A DNA stretch of 64,000 nucleotides from the NCBI GenBank assembly GCA_013360195.1, contig JABWCQ010000001.1, forward strand, positions 148,168 through 212,167, written 5' to 3'. The position numbers and the translations under genes were made by a program. Source of the DNA: a bacterium (GTDB taxonomy: Bacteria > Electryoneota > RPQS01). Below, in pieces: positions 33,284 through 43,206 of this stretch. Each line of letters begins with the position of its first letter. Position 1 is the first letter of the stretch. The notes beneath the pieces were generated by a model. That model ran no database searches, was not told where the DNA came from, and worked only from the letters and a program-made list of their open reading frames with translations.

Positions 33284-34981
33284 ATGCTGGAGCGGCTCTC
33301 AATCCGCAATTTCCTGCTCGTGGAGGAAATCAATCTCTCCCTGAAGATGGGGCTGACCGCCATTACAGGGGAAACCGGAGCGGGAAAGAGCATGATTCTT
33401 GGCGCACTCCGCGTCTTGTTCGGTGAGACGCTCAGCGAACAGATGATTAGAGACGGTTGCGACCGTACGGTTATTGAAGCTGAGTTTAGACTTGAACCGA
33501 CAGGGGAGCTCAAAGAACTTGTTGATGAAGAGTATTTCGAAGAGGACGGCAGCTTCATTATTCGCCGCGAGCTAACCCGTGGCGGGAGAACCCGCAGTTT
33601 CCTGCAGGATCGGCCGGTCAGCATCGAATTGCTGAAATCCGTGGGGGATTTGCTCATGGATTTTCACGGTCAAAGGGATAATCTCTCGCTCTTCAAGCCA
33701 TCACGACAACTCGAATTTCTGGATGCTTTCGCGCAGACGGGTTCTGAATTGAGTACCGTAACAGCGGCGTATCGTGACCGGCAAGCCATGCTTGTGAGGC
33801 GCGAAGAACTCAATCGACAGTTATCAACGCGCCGCAAAGAGCAGGCGCTCCTTGCCTATCAGCTTGAAGAGATCGAGAAACTTGGACTACGACCTGGAGA
33901 AGATGTCGATCTTGCCGGAAAACTGAAGAAACTCGAGCAAGCCGAAAAGCTCGTCTTGTTAGCAACCCAAATTGCGGATTTGCTCGAACAGAATGACGTT
34001 TGTGCTGTTTCACTGACCGGACAAGCGAGGCAGTTGGCCGACGAGATTCGACGGATTGACAGCGAGTTTGGACTTTTCGCAATCGAACTTGCCGAAGTGA
34101 CGTCAAGGCTTCGGGACATTAGCAACGAAGTATTGCATTACGCCGGAAACATTGAGATAAGTCCGGACGAGCTTGAGAATCTGCGGAAACGTGCTGCGAC
34201 TATCGCAGAGTTGCGAAGAAAGCACGGCTTGGATTTGAGCCAAATTCTCGAGCAGGCGGAAAAGATGAAAGACGAACTCGCCGCGCTTTCAGCCCTTGAA
34301 AAGGAGCTGACTGAAGTCCAGAAATCCCTTGACATAATTAGCAAAGCATTATCAAGTGCTGCCGCTGTGTTGAGCTGCAAGCGACGCGAATCCTGCAGTC
34401 AATTTGCGGAAGCAATTCAAGCGACTCTCCAGCCGCTTGGTTTCGCGAAGCCGAAGTTCGAGATTGTGTTGGTTTCAGCGGACCCGAACAACGTCGACAT
34501 GATAGGCCGCACCGGTGCCGATTCCATTCAGTTTTTGTTTGCCGGCACATCCGGACAGACTCTTCGCCCACTTGCAGAGGTCGCTTCCGGCGGAGAGTCA
34601 TCGCGGGTTACCTTGGCTATTAAGAGTGTCGTTGCCGAACGCATGCGGAATCCGCTGCTGGTTTACGATGAAATAGATTTGGGAATCTCCGGGCGGGTTG
34701 CCGCCGCTGTTGCCAACACATTGTTTGAACTCGGACGACGACAACAAGTCGTTGTGGTGACTCACCTTCCGCAAATTGCCGCGCGGGCGGAACATCATCT
34801 TCAAGTTTCCAAAAGCACTTCCCGCAAAGGGACCATTACCAGGGCCGAAATGCTCAAGCCTGAGCAGCGGGCGGAGGCGGTCGCAGCATTGCTTGCAGGA
34901 TCGGAGATTTCCGACACTGCGATTGCCGCGGCTGGTGAACTCCTGAATACTAACAAATTCACTTCGGAACAGGATCAATAG
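33284..34981 (+). CDS. recN: DNA repair protein RecN
   Basis: RecN is an SMC-like ATPase for double-strand break repair. The 565-residue protein has the N-terminal MLERLSIRNFLLVEEI and Walker A GETGAGKS, long coiled-coil arms between about residues 150 and 380, and the C-terminal ABC signature SGGESSRV. Walker B is LLVYDEIDLGISGR, followed by the switch His in VVTHLPQIA. Length is normal. It is followed at once by murA. Confidence 0.96.
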   Translation: MLERLSIRNFLLVEEINLSLKMGLTAITGETGAGKSMILGALRVLFGETLSEQMIRDGCDRTVIEAEFRLEPTGELKELVDEEYFEEDGSFIIRRELTRGGRTRSFLQDRPVSIELLKSVGDLLMDFHGQRDNLSLFKPSRQLEFLDAFAQTGSELSTVTAAYRDRQAMLVRREELNRQLSTRRKEQALLAYQLEEIEKLGLRPGEDVDLAGKLKKLEQAEKLVLLATQIADLLEQNDVCAVSLTGQARQLADEIRRIDSEFGLFAIELAEVTSRLRDISNEVLHYAGNIEISPDELENLRKRAATIAELRRKHGLDLSQILEQAEKMKDELAALSALEKELTEVQKSLDIISKALSSAAAVLSCKRRESCSQFAEAIQATLQPLGFAKPKFEIVLVSADPNNVDMIGRTGADSIQFLFAGTSGQTLRPLAEVASGGESSRVTLAIKSVVAERMRNPLLVYDEIDLGISGRVAAAVANTLFELGRRQQVVVVTHLPQIAARAEHHLQVSKSTSRKGTITRAEMLKPEQRAEAVAALLAGSEISDTAIAAAGELLNTNKFTSEQDQ

Positions 34982-34982
34982 C

Positions 34983-36245
34983 TTGGATAGTCTGATTCTC
35001 CGCGGCGGACGACCGCTCGAAGGAGAGATTCCAATATCGGGTTCGAAAAATGCGACTCTGCCGTTGCTTGCTGCTACGCTGCTTGCGCCCGGTTTCTATC
35101 GCTTCACAAACGTCCCGCAGCTCAAAGACGTTAAAACAATGTCGAATCTGCTGCGAATTCTTGGTGCAAAAATAGACGAGTCTGCAAATGAACTGCTGAT
35201 TGACACCAGTCACGCTTCGCATGTTGAAGCCCCTTATGATCTTGTCAAGACGATGCGTGCAAGTTTTTACGTACTTGGCGCTCTGCTTGGTCGACATGGC
35301 GAGGCCCGTGTGTCATTGCCCGGAGGATGTGCCTGGGGTCCAAGACCCGTGGATCTGCACTTGAAAGGAATGGAAGCGCTTGGCGCCAAGCTCATTCTAG
35401 ATCAGGGATACGTTGTTGCTTCGGCACTGCCACTGCGGGGCACATCTTTTGAATTCGGAATTTCAAGCGTTGGAGCATCAGCGAATGTACTCATGGCTGC
35501 CGTACGGGCGGAGGGTACGACCGTACTTAAAAACGTAGCTCTTGAGCCGGAGGTAACTTCCCTCGCGTTGTTCCTGAATAAAATGGGTGCACGGATCTCA
35601 GGGATCGGCACCAGAGAGCTGACGATTCAAGGTGTCGCCGAACTTCATCCAGCAGATGCCGTCATGTCACCCGACAGGATTGAAACCGGTTCGTTCATGT
35701 GTGCGGTCGGAATGACCGGAGGTAAGGTCAGACTGTCACACGCTGATCCGCTTCAGTTGACTGCCGTGATTGAAAAAGCAAGGCAGGCCGGCATTGAAGT
35801 TAGTTATGGAGCCGATTGGATTCAAGTCGAGCGTGGAAGCAGCAAGCTGAAGCCGATTGACGTGACCACGGATGTCTATCCGAATTTTCCGACAGACTTG
35901 CAGGCGCCGTTCATGGCGCTTGCCACAATTGCAGACGGTGTGTCACATATTACCGATACGATCTACACGGACAGGTTCACGCACGTTGCCGAGTTGTTCC
36001 GGCTTGGCGCACAAATTCACATGGACAATAATACAGCCGTTGTCACCGGGGTTTCCAAACTCACCGGCGCACCTGTTATGTCCACAGACCTGCGCGCTTC
36101 GGTGTGCCTTGTTTTGGCCGGTCTCGCTGCCGAAGGTGAGACGGAAGTCAAGCGTGTTTATCACTTGGACAGAGGCTATGAAAAGCTTGAGGAGAAGTTG
36201 TCCCGAGTTGGCGCCGATATTCGCCGGGCAGAGGGTGATCTATGA
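34983..36245 (+). CDS. murA: UDP-N-acetylglucosamine 1-carboxyvinyltransferase
   Basis: MurA makes the first committed peptidoglycan precursor by adding enolpyruvate to UDP-GlcNAc. The 420-residue protein has the ISGSKNATLPLLAATLL start, the active-site Cys in SLPGGCAWGPRPVDLH (the fosfomycin target), and the DVYPNFPTDLQAPFMALA segment. The start is TTG 34983, with AGGA about nine bases upstream. The stop overlaps dnaE by four bases. Confidence 0.96.
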   Translation: MDSLILRGGRPLEGEIPISGSKNATLPLLAATLLAPGFYRFTNVPQLKDVKTMSNLLRILGAKIDESANELLIDTSHASHVEAPYDLVKTMRASFYVLGALLGRHGEARVSLPGGCAWGPRPVDLHLKGMEALGAKLILDQGYVVASALPLRGTSFEFGISSVGASANVLMAAVRAEGTTVLKNVALEPEVTSLALFLNKMGARISGIGTRELTIQGVAELHPADAVMSPDRIETGSFMCAVGMTGGKVRLSHADPLQLTAVIEKARQAGIEVSYGADWIQVERGSSKLKPIDVTTDVYPNFPTDLQAPFMALATIADGVSHITDTIYTDRFTHVAELFRLGAQIHMDNNTAVVTGVSKLTGAPVMSTDLRASVCLVLAGLAAEGETEVKRVYHLDRGYEKLEEKLSRVGADIRRAEGDL

Positions 36246-39200
36246 GCGAAGATTTCGTACATCTGCATAATCACTCTGAATTCAGTTTGCTGGACGGTGC
36301 TTGCAAGGTCACCGACCTTGTTAAGAGAACCGTTGAGCTCGGAATGCCCGCTGTCGCTCTGACTGATCACGGGGCATTGCACGGTGCGGTGGATTTCTAT
36401 TCGCTCTGCAAGGCGAACGGTGTTCAACCGATAATCGGCTGTGAAGTTTATATTTGCAGGGATCGCTTCGACAAGTCGGGCGGTCAGCGTAAACGAAACG
36501 GTGACGAATACGCAAATCACCTTCTGCTGCTGGCCAAAGATGAAGTCGGTTACAAGAATCTCGTTAAGCTCTCTTCTATCGGGTACACCGAAGGGTTCTA
36601 TTACAAGCCAAGAATAGACGCCGAAGTTCTCGCGCGGCATTGCAACGGCCTGATTGCGACATCCGGATGCATGTCTTCGGACGTTCCCACGCTTCTCCTG
36701 TCGGGAGACGAGGCCGGTGCATGGGAAAAAGCGATGTGGTACAAGGAGCTGTTCGGAGACGATTTCTACATAGAGATCCAGCGCCATGACTTGCCGGATG
36801 AACTCTCGTTGAACACTCAGTTGATTCGTCTTGCGAAGAGATTGAATTCAAAGGTAATATGCACGAACGATACGCATTATCTTGATCGGACCCATTCCGA
36901 AGCGCACGACTGTCTGCTCTGCATCGGCACAGGGAAAAACGTGGCTGATGCGGACCGGATGAAGTTCGATACAAACGAATTCTATTTGAAGACGCCGCAG
37001 GAGATGGCGGCACTGTTTCAAGATATCCCTGAAGCGCTGCTGAACACTCGGGAAGTCGCCGAAAAGTGCAACATCACTCTTGATTTTTCGGCACGACATC
37101 TTCCCCGGTTTCCGTTGCCCGAAGGCGAAGAGAATGAGACATCCTATTTGACAGAGCTCGCCCGTTCGGGAATGAGACGTCGATATGCGCATGTCACTGC
37201 GGAACTGGAAGAACGGTTGAATTATGAGCTCAGAGTTATTGATCAGATGGGCTTTTCAGGGTACTTTCTGATTGTTTCAGACTTTGTGCGATACGCACGG
37301 TCAATTGACGTGCCTGTCGGACCGGGCAGAGGTTCCGCAGCCGGATCGCTCGTTTGTTATTCGCTGGGAATAACGAGCCTTGATCCTATCCGATTCGATC
37401 TTTACTTTGAGCGGTTCTTGAATCCTGAGCGTATTTCCATGCCGGATATTGACATCGACTTTCATGATGAGGGCCGTGCCAAGGTCATCGAATACGTGCG
37501 CGAAAAGTACGGTGCAGACTCAGTGGCACAAATTATTACGTTTGGCCGATTGAAAGCACGCGCGGTAGTACGCGATGTCGGACGAGTGATGGGAATGAGC
37601 TATGCCGACATGGACAAGCTTGCAAAGAAAATTCCTGATGGCCCCACGGCGACGCTTGCTAATGCCACCGAGGGAAATCCCGAGTTGACGGAATTGCTGA
37701 ACGAGCGTGAAGATTTCCGCAAAGTGTGGCAGGTCGGGAGTGCGTTGGAGGGTCTTTGTCGACATGCGTCGACGCATGCGGCAGGCGTCGTGATTACTCC
37801 CGGTCCATTAACCGACTATGTTCCGCTTTTCAGACAGTCCGACGGTTCGATTACGACTCAATTCGATATGAACATCGTGGACAAGATTGGCCTTCTGAAG
37901 ATGGACTTTCTTGGCCTGCGAACTTTGAACGTGATTGATTTGTGTTTGCAAATGCTCGCTCGCCGGGGCATCATGCTTGACATGAACAACCTTCACGAAT
38001 CGTATGACGAAAGGACGTACGAACTTCTTGGAAGAGGTGACACGACCGGAGTGTTTCAGCTTGAATCCGGTGGAATGCGTGAGTGGCTGACAAAACTCAA
38101 GCCGAATTGTATTGACGACATTGTGGCCATGGTGGCGCTCTATCGTCCCGGGCCGATGAACATGATTGGTGACTTCATCGACCGTAAACACGGACGGACG
38201 CCCGTCACCTATCTGCATCCCAAGCTTGAGCCGATCCTGAAACAAACTTACGGTGTCATCGTTTATCAGGAGCAAGTGCTTCGAATCGCACGTGATATCG
38301 CCGGATTCACACTTGGCCGAGCGGACATTCTTCGTAAGGCGATGGGCAAGAAAAAGAAAGAGGAAATGGAAAAGGTGCGAATCGAGTTTATCGATGGCTG
38401 CCTGTCACATAGTTCTCTTTCCAAAAGACTTGCCGAAGAGATTTATGAACTCGTGAGGAAATTCTCCGAGTACGGATTCGTAAAGGCTCATGCCGCATGT
38501 TATGCCGTGCTGGCCTACCAGACCGCGTACTTGAAGGCGAATTATCCCGCGGAGTTCTTGGCGTCGGATATTGCCTCGTATCACGGCGACACTAAGCAGA
38601 TGCCGAAAATTATCAACGATGCTCGCAAGAACAGCGTTTCGGTGCTGCCCCCGGATATCAATCTTTCCGAGCGAAATTTTGCGGTGGTTGAGGGTGCCGT
38701 GCGATGCGGCCTGGAAAACATCAAGAACATCGGACAAGGACCCGTGGAGGCTATTCTTGCCGCGCGGCAGAGCAACGGGCCTTTCACCAGTTTTTTTGAT
38801 CTTGCCGCGCGCGTTGATTCACGGATTGTTAACAGAAAAGTAATCGAAAGTCTGATAGGATCGGGTGCACTCGACAGTCTGCCGGGAAATCGCGGACAAT
38901 TTTTTGCGTCAATAGAGGCGTTTCTTTCATTCTCACTTGAAAAGGAACGAGAACGTGAGTTTGGTCAATCATCGCTCTTTGGAGAGGTAAGCGGTTCGGT
39001 ATCGCTGGAGCCACGACTCCCGGACGTAAGTGATCAGAACTTTGAGGAAAAGATTGCCCGTGAAAAGGAGTTGTTAGGATTTTACGCATCCGGCCATCCG
39101 CTTGACAAGGAACGGGCAATCATTGAAAGTATCACTACGGCTTCGCTTGGAGACACATCGGAGCTTGCCGACCAGGATAGCGTCCGGCTCGGAGGTGTTG

Positions 39201-39676
39201 TCACGGACATCAGACGGCAGGTCACGCGCAAAGGCAAACCCATGGCCACGATGACGTTTGAGGATTACACAGGATCCGCGGAGATCCTTGTATTTGCCGA
39301 CGTGCTTGAGAACTTCGGACACAATGTGCGAAAGGATGCAAAGCTGGTGATTGTGGCCCGCGTTTCCCGCAGAGAGGACGAAGAACCAAAATTCATTGCT
39401 GAAGAGATATATGCGATTGACGAAGCAAAAGTCCGGTTCGCTCGAAAACTTCTCATTCATGTTGCCGCGCAGCCAAACCTTGAGCGAACGCTGAATGCGC
39501 TTGAGGACTTGTTCGCACATCACAACGGCGACGTGGAAATATTGTTCCGTATCGAACAAGACGGTCAAGAGAAATTCATTCGTTCCCGCCGCTACCGTCT
39601 GAAAACCTCGGTGCAGGTATTGAACCAAATGCGAAGCATTGTCGGTGAAAAGAACGTCGAGTGTCTCTGGCAATGA
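36242..39676 (+). CDS. dnaE: DNA polymerase III alpha subunit
   Basis: The replicative polymerase catalytic subunit, 1144 residues. The N-terminal PHP domain keeps FVHLHNHSEFSLLDGA and ALTDHGALHG, suggesting that the metal site is retained. The polymerase active site is PDIDIDFHDEGR, with GPGRGSAAGSLVCY before it. The thumb, fingers and the helix-hairpin region follow. A clamp-binding motif QSSLF is at residues 909-913, and a C-terminal OB fold begins near VRLGGVVTDIRRQV. Length is typical of DnaE1. Confidence 0.97.
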   Translation: MSEDFVHLHNHSEFSLLDGACKVTDLVKRTVELGMPAVALTDHGALHGAVDFYSLCKANGVQPIIGCEVYICRDRFDKSGGQRKRNGDEYANHLLLLAKDEVGYKNLVKLSSIGYTEGFYYKPRIDAEVLARHCNGLIATSGCMSSDVPTLLLSGDEAGAWEKAMWYKELFGDDFYIEIQRHDLPDELSLNTQLIRLAKRLNSKVICTNDTHYLDRTHSEAHDCLLCIGTGKNVADADRMKFDTNEFYLKTPQEMAALFQDIPEALLNTREVAEKCNITLDFSARHLPRFPLPEGEENETSYLTELARSGMRRRYAHVTAELEERLNYELRVIDQMGFSGYFLIVSDFVRYARSIDVPVGPGRGSAAGSLVCYSLGITSLDPIRFDLYFERFLNPERISMPDIDIDFHDEGRAKVIEYVREKYGADSVAQIITFGRLKARAVVRDVGRVMGMSYADMDKLAKKIPDGPTATLANATEGNPELTELLNEREDFRKVWQVGSALEGLCRHASTHAAGVVITPGPLTDYVPLFRQSDGSITTQFDMNIVDKIGLLKMDFLGLRTLNVIDLCLQMLARRGIMLDMNNLHESYDERTYELLGRGDTTGVFQLESGGMREWLTKLKPNCIDDIVAMVALYRPGPMNMIGDFIDRKHGRTPVTYLHPKLEPILKQTYGVIVYQEQVLRIARDIAGFTLGRADILRKAMGKKKKEEMEKVRIEFIDGCLSHSSLSKRLAEEIYELVRKFSEYGFVKAHAACYAVLAYQTAYLKANYPAEFLASDIASYHGDTKQMPKIINDARKNSVSVLPPDINLSERNFAVVEGAVRCGLENIKNIGQGPVEAILAARQSNGPFTSFFDLAARVDSRIVNRKVIESLIGSGALDSLPGNRGQFFASIEAFLSFSLEKEREREFGQSSLFGEVSGSVSLEPRLPDVSDQNFEEKIAREKELLGFYASGHPLDKERAIIESITTASLGDTSELADQDSVRLGGVVTDIRRQVTRKGKPMATMTFEDYTGSAEILVFADVLENFGHNVRKDAKLVIVARVSRREDEEPKFIAEEIYAIDEAKVRFARKLLIHVAAQPNLERTLNALEDLFAHHNGDVEILFRIEQDGQEKFIRSRRYRLKTSVQVLNQMRSIVGEKNVECLWQ

Positions 39677-41052
39677 AACGACATTGTGCTGCTGACCTCC
39701 GCTTTCCCCGCGTAATGATTCAGACGCTCGGATGCGCGAAGAACGCGGTTGACAGCGAAACACTCGCTGGCCTATTGAAGCAAGGCGGCTTCGAGTACGT
39801 ATCGCGTGATGCAGACGCCGATATCGTCGTCGTGAATACGTGCGGGTTCATAGATGATGCAAAGGTGGAGTCCATTCAGGTTATTCTGGAAGCCATCCGC
39901 TGGAAGCAAGCACGCAAAGGCAGGCGAGTCTACGCGATGGGTTGCTTGACACAGCGCGATGGCCCCGAGATTAAAGAGGAAATTCCGGAACTTGACGGCG
40001 TCTTTGGCATCGGGGAATGGTCAAGTATGCTTGCTGCACTCGGAGCAAATCCGTTAAGTCTTGCCGGTTCGGGAAATGTAACGTTGTACAGCGGTAAAGC
40101 GGGTCCCGGCTCCGCGTATTTACGCATTTCCGACGGTTGTTCCCACGCATGCGCCTTTTGCGCGATTCCGCAAATGCGTGGACTCTACCGCAGCGAACCC
40201 ATGGAGAAACTGATAGAAGAGGCGCGCTTACTTGCTCGCACTGGTGTAAGAGAACTCCTCATCATCGGTCAAGAGACCACAAGCTACGGAGTGGATCTGT
40301 ATCGTAAGCGGATGCTTGTAGATTTGTGCAATCGTCTATCCGATATCAACGGCATTGAGTGGATTCGCATTCTCTATGCGCATCCGCCGTCGGCTCCGCC
40401 AAAGTTCATGTCAGAGTTAGCGCGTGTTCCAAAGCTTGCTCCATATATTGATTTTCCGATCGAGCATGCGTCTGACAAAATGCTGAAGTTGATGAACAGA
40501 AAGACCTCTGCAAGCAAAATGCAGGATTCCATAGCCGCGTTTCGTGACAACAGAAACGATGTTTGTGTGCGTACCACCGTGCTGGTAGGTTTTCCCGGAG
40601 AGGACGAAACGGACTTTGAGGATCTCTATGAATTCATGGAGAAGGTCAAGTTCGAACGAGCAGGCGTTTTTACGTATTCGCCGCAATCCGGAACCACAGG
40701 TGCCGAATTGCGCGATCACGTTGAGGAGGGAGTCGCGCTCGACAGGTTGGACCGCTTGATGAAACTGCAGAAGAGTATATGCCTCGAACGGAACAAAGAG
40801 CTCGTTGGAGCGGTGATTCCAGTGATTGTGGAGCGAAATGTGCGTGATATTTCATGGGGGCGCAGTGAATGGGACGCGCCTGACATTGACGCGCTGGTAA
40901 GAGTTCGAGGTCAGTTAGCGCCCGGCCTGATTCATCAAGTCAAGGTGACTGGCGCTGCTGCATATCAATTAGACGCTGTTCCGGAGCACCCAGACGGCAC
41001 AGAACGGAGTATTGCATGCGAAGCCTTTGCGCTGCCTGTCTTGCGACATTGA
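39673..41052 (+). CDS. rimO: Ribosomal protein S12 methylthiotransferase RimO
   Basis: RimO adds a methylthio group to Asp89 of ribosomal protein S12, using two iron-sulfur clusters. Starting at ATG 39673 (overlapping the dnaE stop), the 459-residue protein has the N-terminal UPF0004 cysteines (TLGCAKN, VNTCGF, MGCLTQ) and the radical-SAM motif CSHACAFC. The continuation IPQMRGLYRS and a C-terminal TRAM domain follow. The 3' end overlaps the GWxTD gene by 37 bases. Confidence 0.95.
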   Translation: MKRHCAADLRFPRVMIQTLGCAKNAVDSETLAGLLKQGGFEYVSRDADADIVVVNTCGFIDDAKVESIQVILEAIRWKQARKGRRVYAMGCLTQRDGPEIKEEIPELDGVFGIGEWSSMLAALGANPLSLAGSGNVTLYSGKAGPGSAYLRISDGCSHACAFCAIPQMRGLYRSEPMEKLIEEARLLARTGVRELLIIGQETTSYGVDLYRKRMLVDLCNRLSDINGIEWIRILYAHPPSAPPKFMSELARVPKLAPYIDFPIEHASDKMLKLMNRKTSASKMQDSIAAFRDNRNDVCVRTTVLVGFPGEDETDFEDLYEFMEKVKFERAGVFTYSPQSGTTGAELRDHVEEGVALDRLDRLMKLQKSICLERNKELVGAVIPVIVERNVRDISWGRSEWDAPDIDALVRVRGQLAPGLIHQVKVTGAAAYQLDAVPEHPDGTERSIACEAFALPVLRH

Positions 41053-42257
41053 TACTGATTACATCCGCTGGTACTGCTCAAAGATTGCGCGATGAAGATG
41101 CGGAATCGCGTAATTTTCGCTGCCGGAGTGGTCAACGCCTTTCCAGTGTTGCCGACAGTGCGCTGATATTCGTTGCCATCTCTATCCCGTATGACAATTT
41201 GACTTTTGTTCGCGGCCCCCAAGACGGATTTGCGGCACGGGTGGATGCTTCTTTTACCCTGATTGACAAAGAGGGAAATCTCTCCGCTGAACGAAGCGTG
41301 ATTATTGATGTGTTCACGAGTGTTTTCAAAGAGACAAATAGTCGCACGCTGAATGCTGTTCGTTCGGAAGAATTCTTTGTTAAGCCCGGTGACTACGACG
41401 TCACAGTCGTATTGACGGACAAAGAAACAAAGCGGAAAGCTCGTTGGAGCGGTCAAGTTTCGGCGGCTCTTATGGACTCTCTCTTGTCGGTTTCAGACTT
41501 GTATTGGATTGAAAGTGATTCCTTGAATGAGGAGTCGGATGTTCCGAAGGTTATTGATAACTTTTCGAACCGTGAAGAACCTGCGACCATTGCAATTGAT
41601 CTGGTTTCGGTTGCGCGGGACACTTTAAATGTAACTTGGTCGGTCTCCGGAGAAGACGGCAAGGATATCGCAACGTCTGTGCAAAGAATTGTTCCTAACG
41701 GATCAGTCCAGCGCCTTGAGTATGTCGTCGTCATGAAGAATCTGCCTGTGCAGAAGTACACGGTGTCCTTTGAGGCACTGGGATTCGGAAGAAGAGAGGC
41801 GCGCGAGATAACCTTTAACGTGAACATCCCCGGTGTTCCTGCTTCTATTACCGATTTGGGTGAGGCAATCCGGCAAGTCAAGTACATAGCAACAGCGGAG
41901 GAAAACCGCCGCCTTCGAAGCGCTTCAGTGATCGACCGTGAGCAGCTATTCCGCGAGTTCTGGAAGCGCCGTGATCCTACTCCGGAGACTGCGCGAAACG
42001 AATTGATGGAAGAGTACTATTTTCGCGTTGAATATTCCGATGAAAAGTACTCTACGCACCGCCCTGGCTGGGAAACAGACCGTGGACGAATCTATATCAT
42101 GTATGGAGAGCCTTCTGATATTGAGCGGCATCCTTTCGAATCCGGTTCAAGGCCATACGAGATCTGGTACTATCACAACTTGAATCGAAGATTCGTATTT
42201 GTGGACTACACGGGTTTCGGAGATTACACGCTCGCCGGACCGCAATGGGGTTATTGA
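41016..42257 (+). CDS. Secreted GWxTD-domain protein
   Basis: The 413-residue product has a signal peptide (MRSLCAACLATLILITSAGTA) and beta-rich middle segments. The C-terminal GWxTD domain is marked by EQLFREFWKRRDPTPETARN and then PGWETDRGRIYIMYGEPSDI, the motif that names the family. The function of GWxTD proteins is not established; they are found mostly in FCB-group and related bacteria. The start lies 37 bases inside rimO, in another frame, and the signal peptide shows it is genuine. Confidence 0.85.
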   Translation: MRSLCAACLATLILITSAGTAQRLRDEDAESRNFRCRSGQRLSSVADSALIFVAISIPYDNLTFVRGPQDGFAARVDASFTLIDKEGNLSAERSVIIDVFTSVFKETNSRTLNAVRSEEFFVKPGDYDVTVVLTDKETKRKARWSGQVSAALMDSLLSVSDLYWIESDSLNEESDVPKVIDNFSNREEPATIAIDLVSVARDTLNVTWSVSGEDGKDIATSVQRIVPNGSVQRLEYVVVMKNLPVQKYTVSFEALGFGRREAREITFNVNIPGVPASITDLGEAIRQVKYIATAEENRRLRSASVIDREQLFREFWKRRDPTPETARNELMEEYYFRVEYSDEKYSTHRPGWETDRGRIYIMYGEPSDIERHPFESGSRPYEIWYYHNLNRRFVFVDYTGFGDYTLAGPQWGY

Positions 42258-42261
42258 GTCT

Positions 42262-43203
42262 GTGCTAAGACCGCTTCCTTCTAAAGGTACAATTGGAATT
42301 TGCGCGCCCGCGGGTCCGGTCAATACCGACCGACTGCAAGTTGCAGTTAGACATCTGATTTCTCTTGGATACGGTATTAAGTTGACAGACAACGTCGGCG
42401 GCAAACAAGGCTTCCTGTCGGCCGCTGACTCTATCCGCTGCAGCGAATTAGAATCACTTTTCGCTGACGAAGAAGTGGACTTGGTCTGGTGTGCGAGAGG
42501 CGGAGTCGGGACATCTCGGCTGCTGCCGATGATCGACTATCGCATACTTGAAATGTCTCGGAAACCTTTCGCCGGTTTCTCTGATTTGACAGCTTTGCAG
42601 TGGGCGATGTGGAGCGAAAGGAAAGTAGTTTCTTTCTCCGGTCCGCTTGCTGTGGAGTTTGAAAGTGGATTGAGCGAGGAGTCGCGAGATTTCGCTCTCA
42701 ATTTACTGTCCGGTGCGTCCTATAAAAACTGGCTCGCAAGTTTTCCGCAAGTGGAACCGCAAGTGTTGAGGACCGGAGCTCGCGAGATTATTGCTCCGAT
42801 GCTTCCCGGTAATTTGACAATGATTTCAAGTCTGCTCGGAACGCGATGGATGCCGGACCTTCGAGGCGTGATTCTCGTCATCGAAGATGTATCCGAGCCT
42901 CCCTATCGAGTCGATCGCTTGATCTTTCATCTGAGGAACGCAGGCGTTTTGCAGAACCTCGCCGCACTTGTTGTCGGAGATTTCGGCTGGAGTGGGGACG
43001 AAGCTGAGGGGAACTATGAACTGCTCAGGCAAAGTGTGCTCGCCGGTACAATTGGGACAAGCTACCCGATTCTCACGAATTTTCCCTATGGTCATGGTGC
43101 GGTCAGAATGACTTTGCCCGTCGGCACGCCGATGCGCTTGACAATTCAAAGCGACACGATTGGGCTTAGTTATGGAAGTTCACCATTTGAATTAATAGCC
43201 TGA
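42262..43203 (+). CDS. LD-carboxypeptidase (peptidase family S66)
   Basis: Family S66 serine peptidases remove the terminal D-alanine from muropeptide tetrapeptides in the cytoplasm, for recycling. The 313-residue protein starts at GTG 42262, four bases after the GWxTD stop. Motifs are IGICAPAGPV, DLVWCARGGVGTSRLL, the nucleophile Ser in GFSDLTALQ, and the His in PYGHGAVRMTLPVG. No signal peptide is seen, which agrees with a cytoplasmic LdcA-like role. A microcin-resistance type (MccF) cannot be separated by sequence alone. Confidence 0.9.
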   Translation: MLRPLPSKGTIGICAPAGPVNTDRLQVAVRHLISLGYGIKLTDNVGGKQGFLSAADSIRCSELESLFADEEVDLVWCARGGVGTSRLLPMIDYRILEMSRKPFAGFSDLTALQWAMWSERKVVSFSGPLAVEFESGLSEESRDFALNLLSGASYKNWLASFPQVEPQVLRTGAREIIAPMLPGNLTMISSLLGTRWMPDLRGVILVIEDVSEPPYRVDRLIFHLRNAGVLQNLAALVVGDFGWSGDEAEGNYELLRQSVLAGTIGTSYPILTNFPYGHGAVRMTLPVGTPMRLTIQSDTIGLSYGSSPFELIA

Positions 43204-43206
43204 GCA

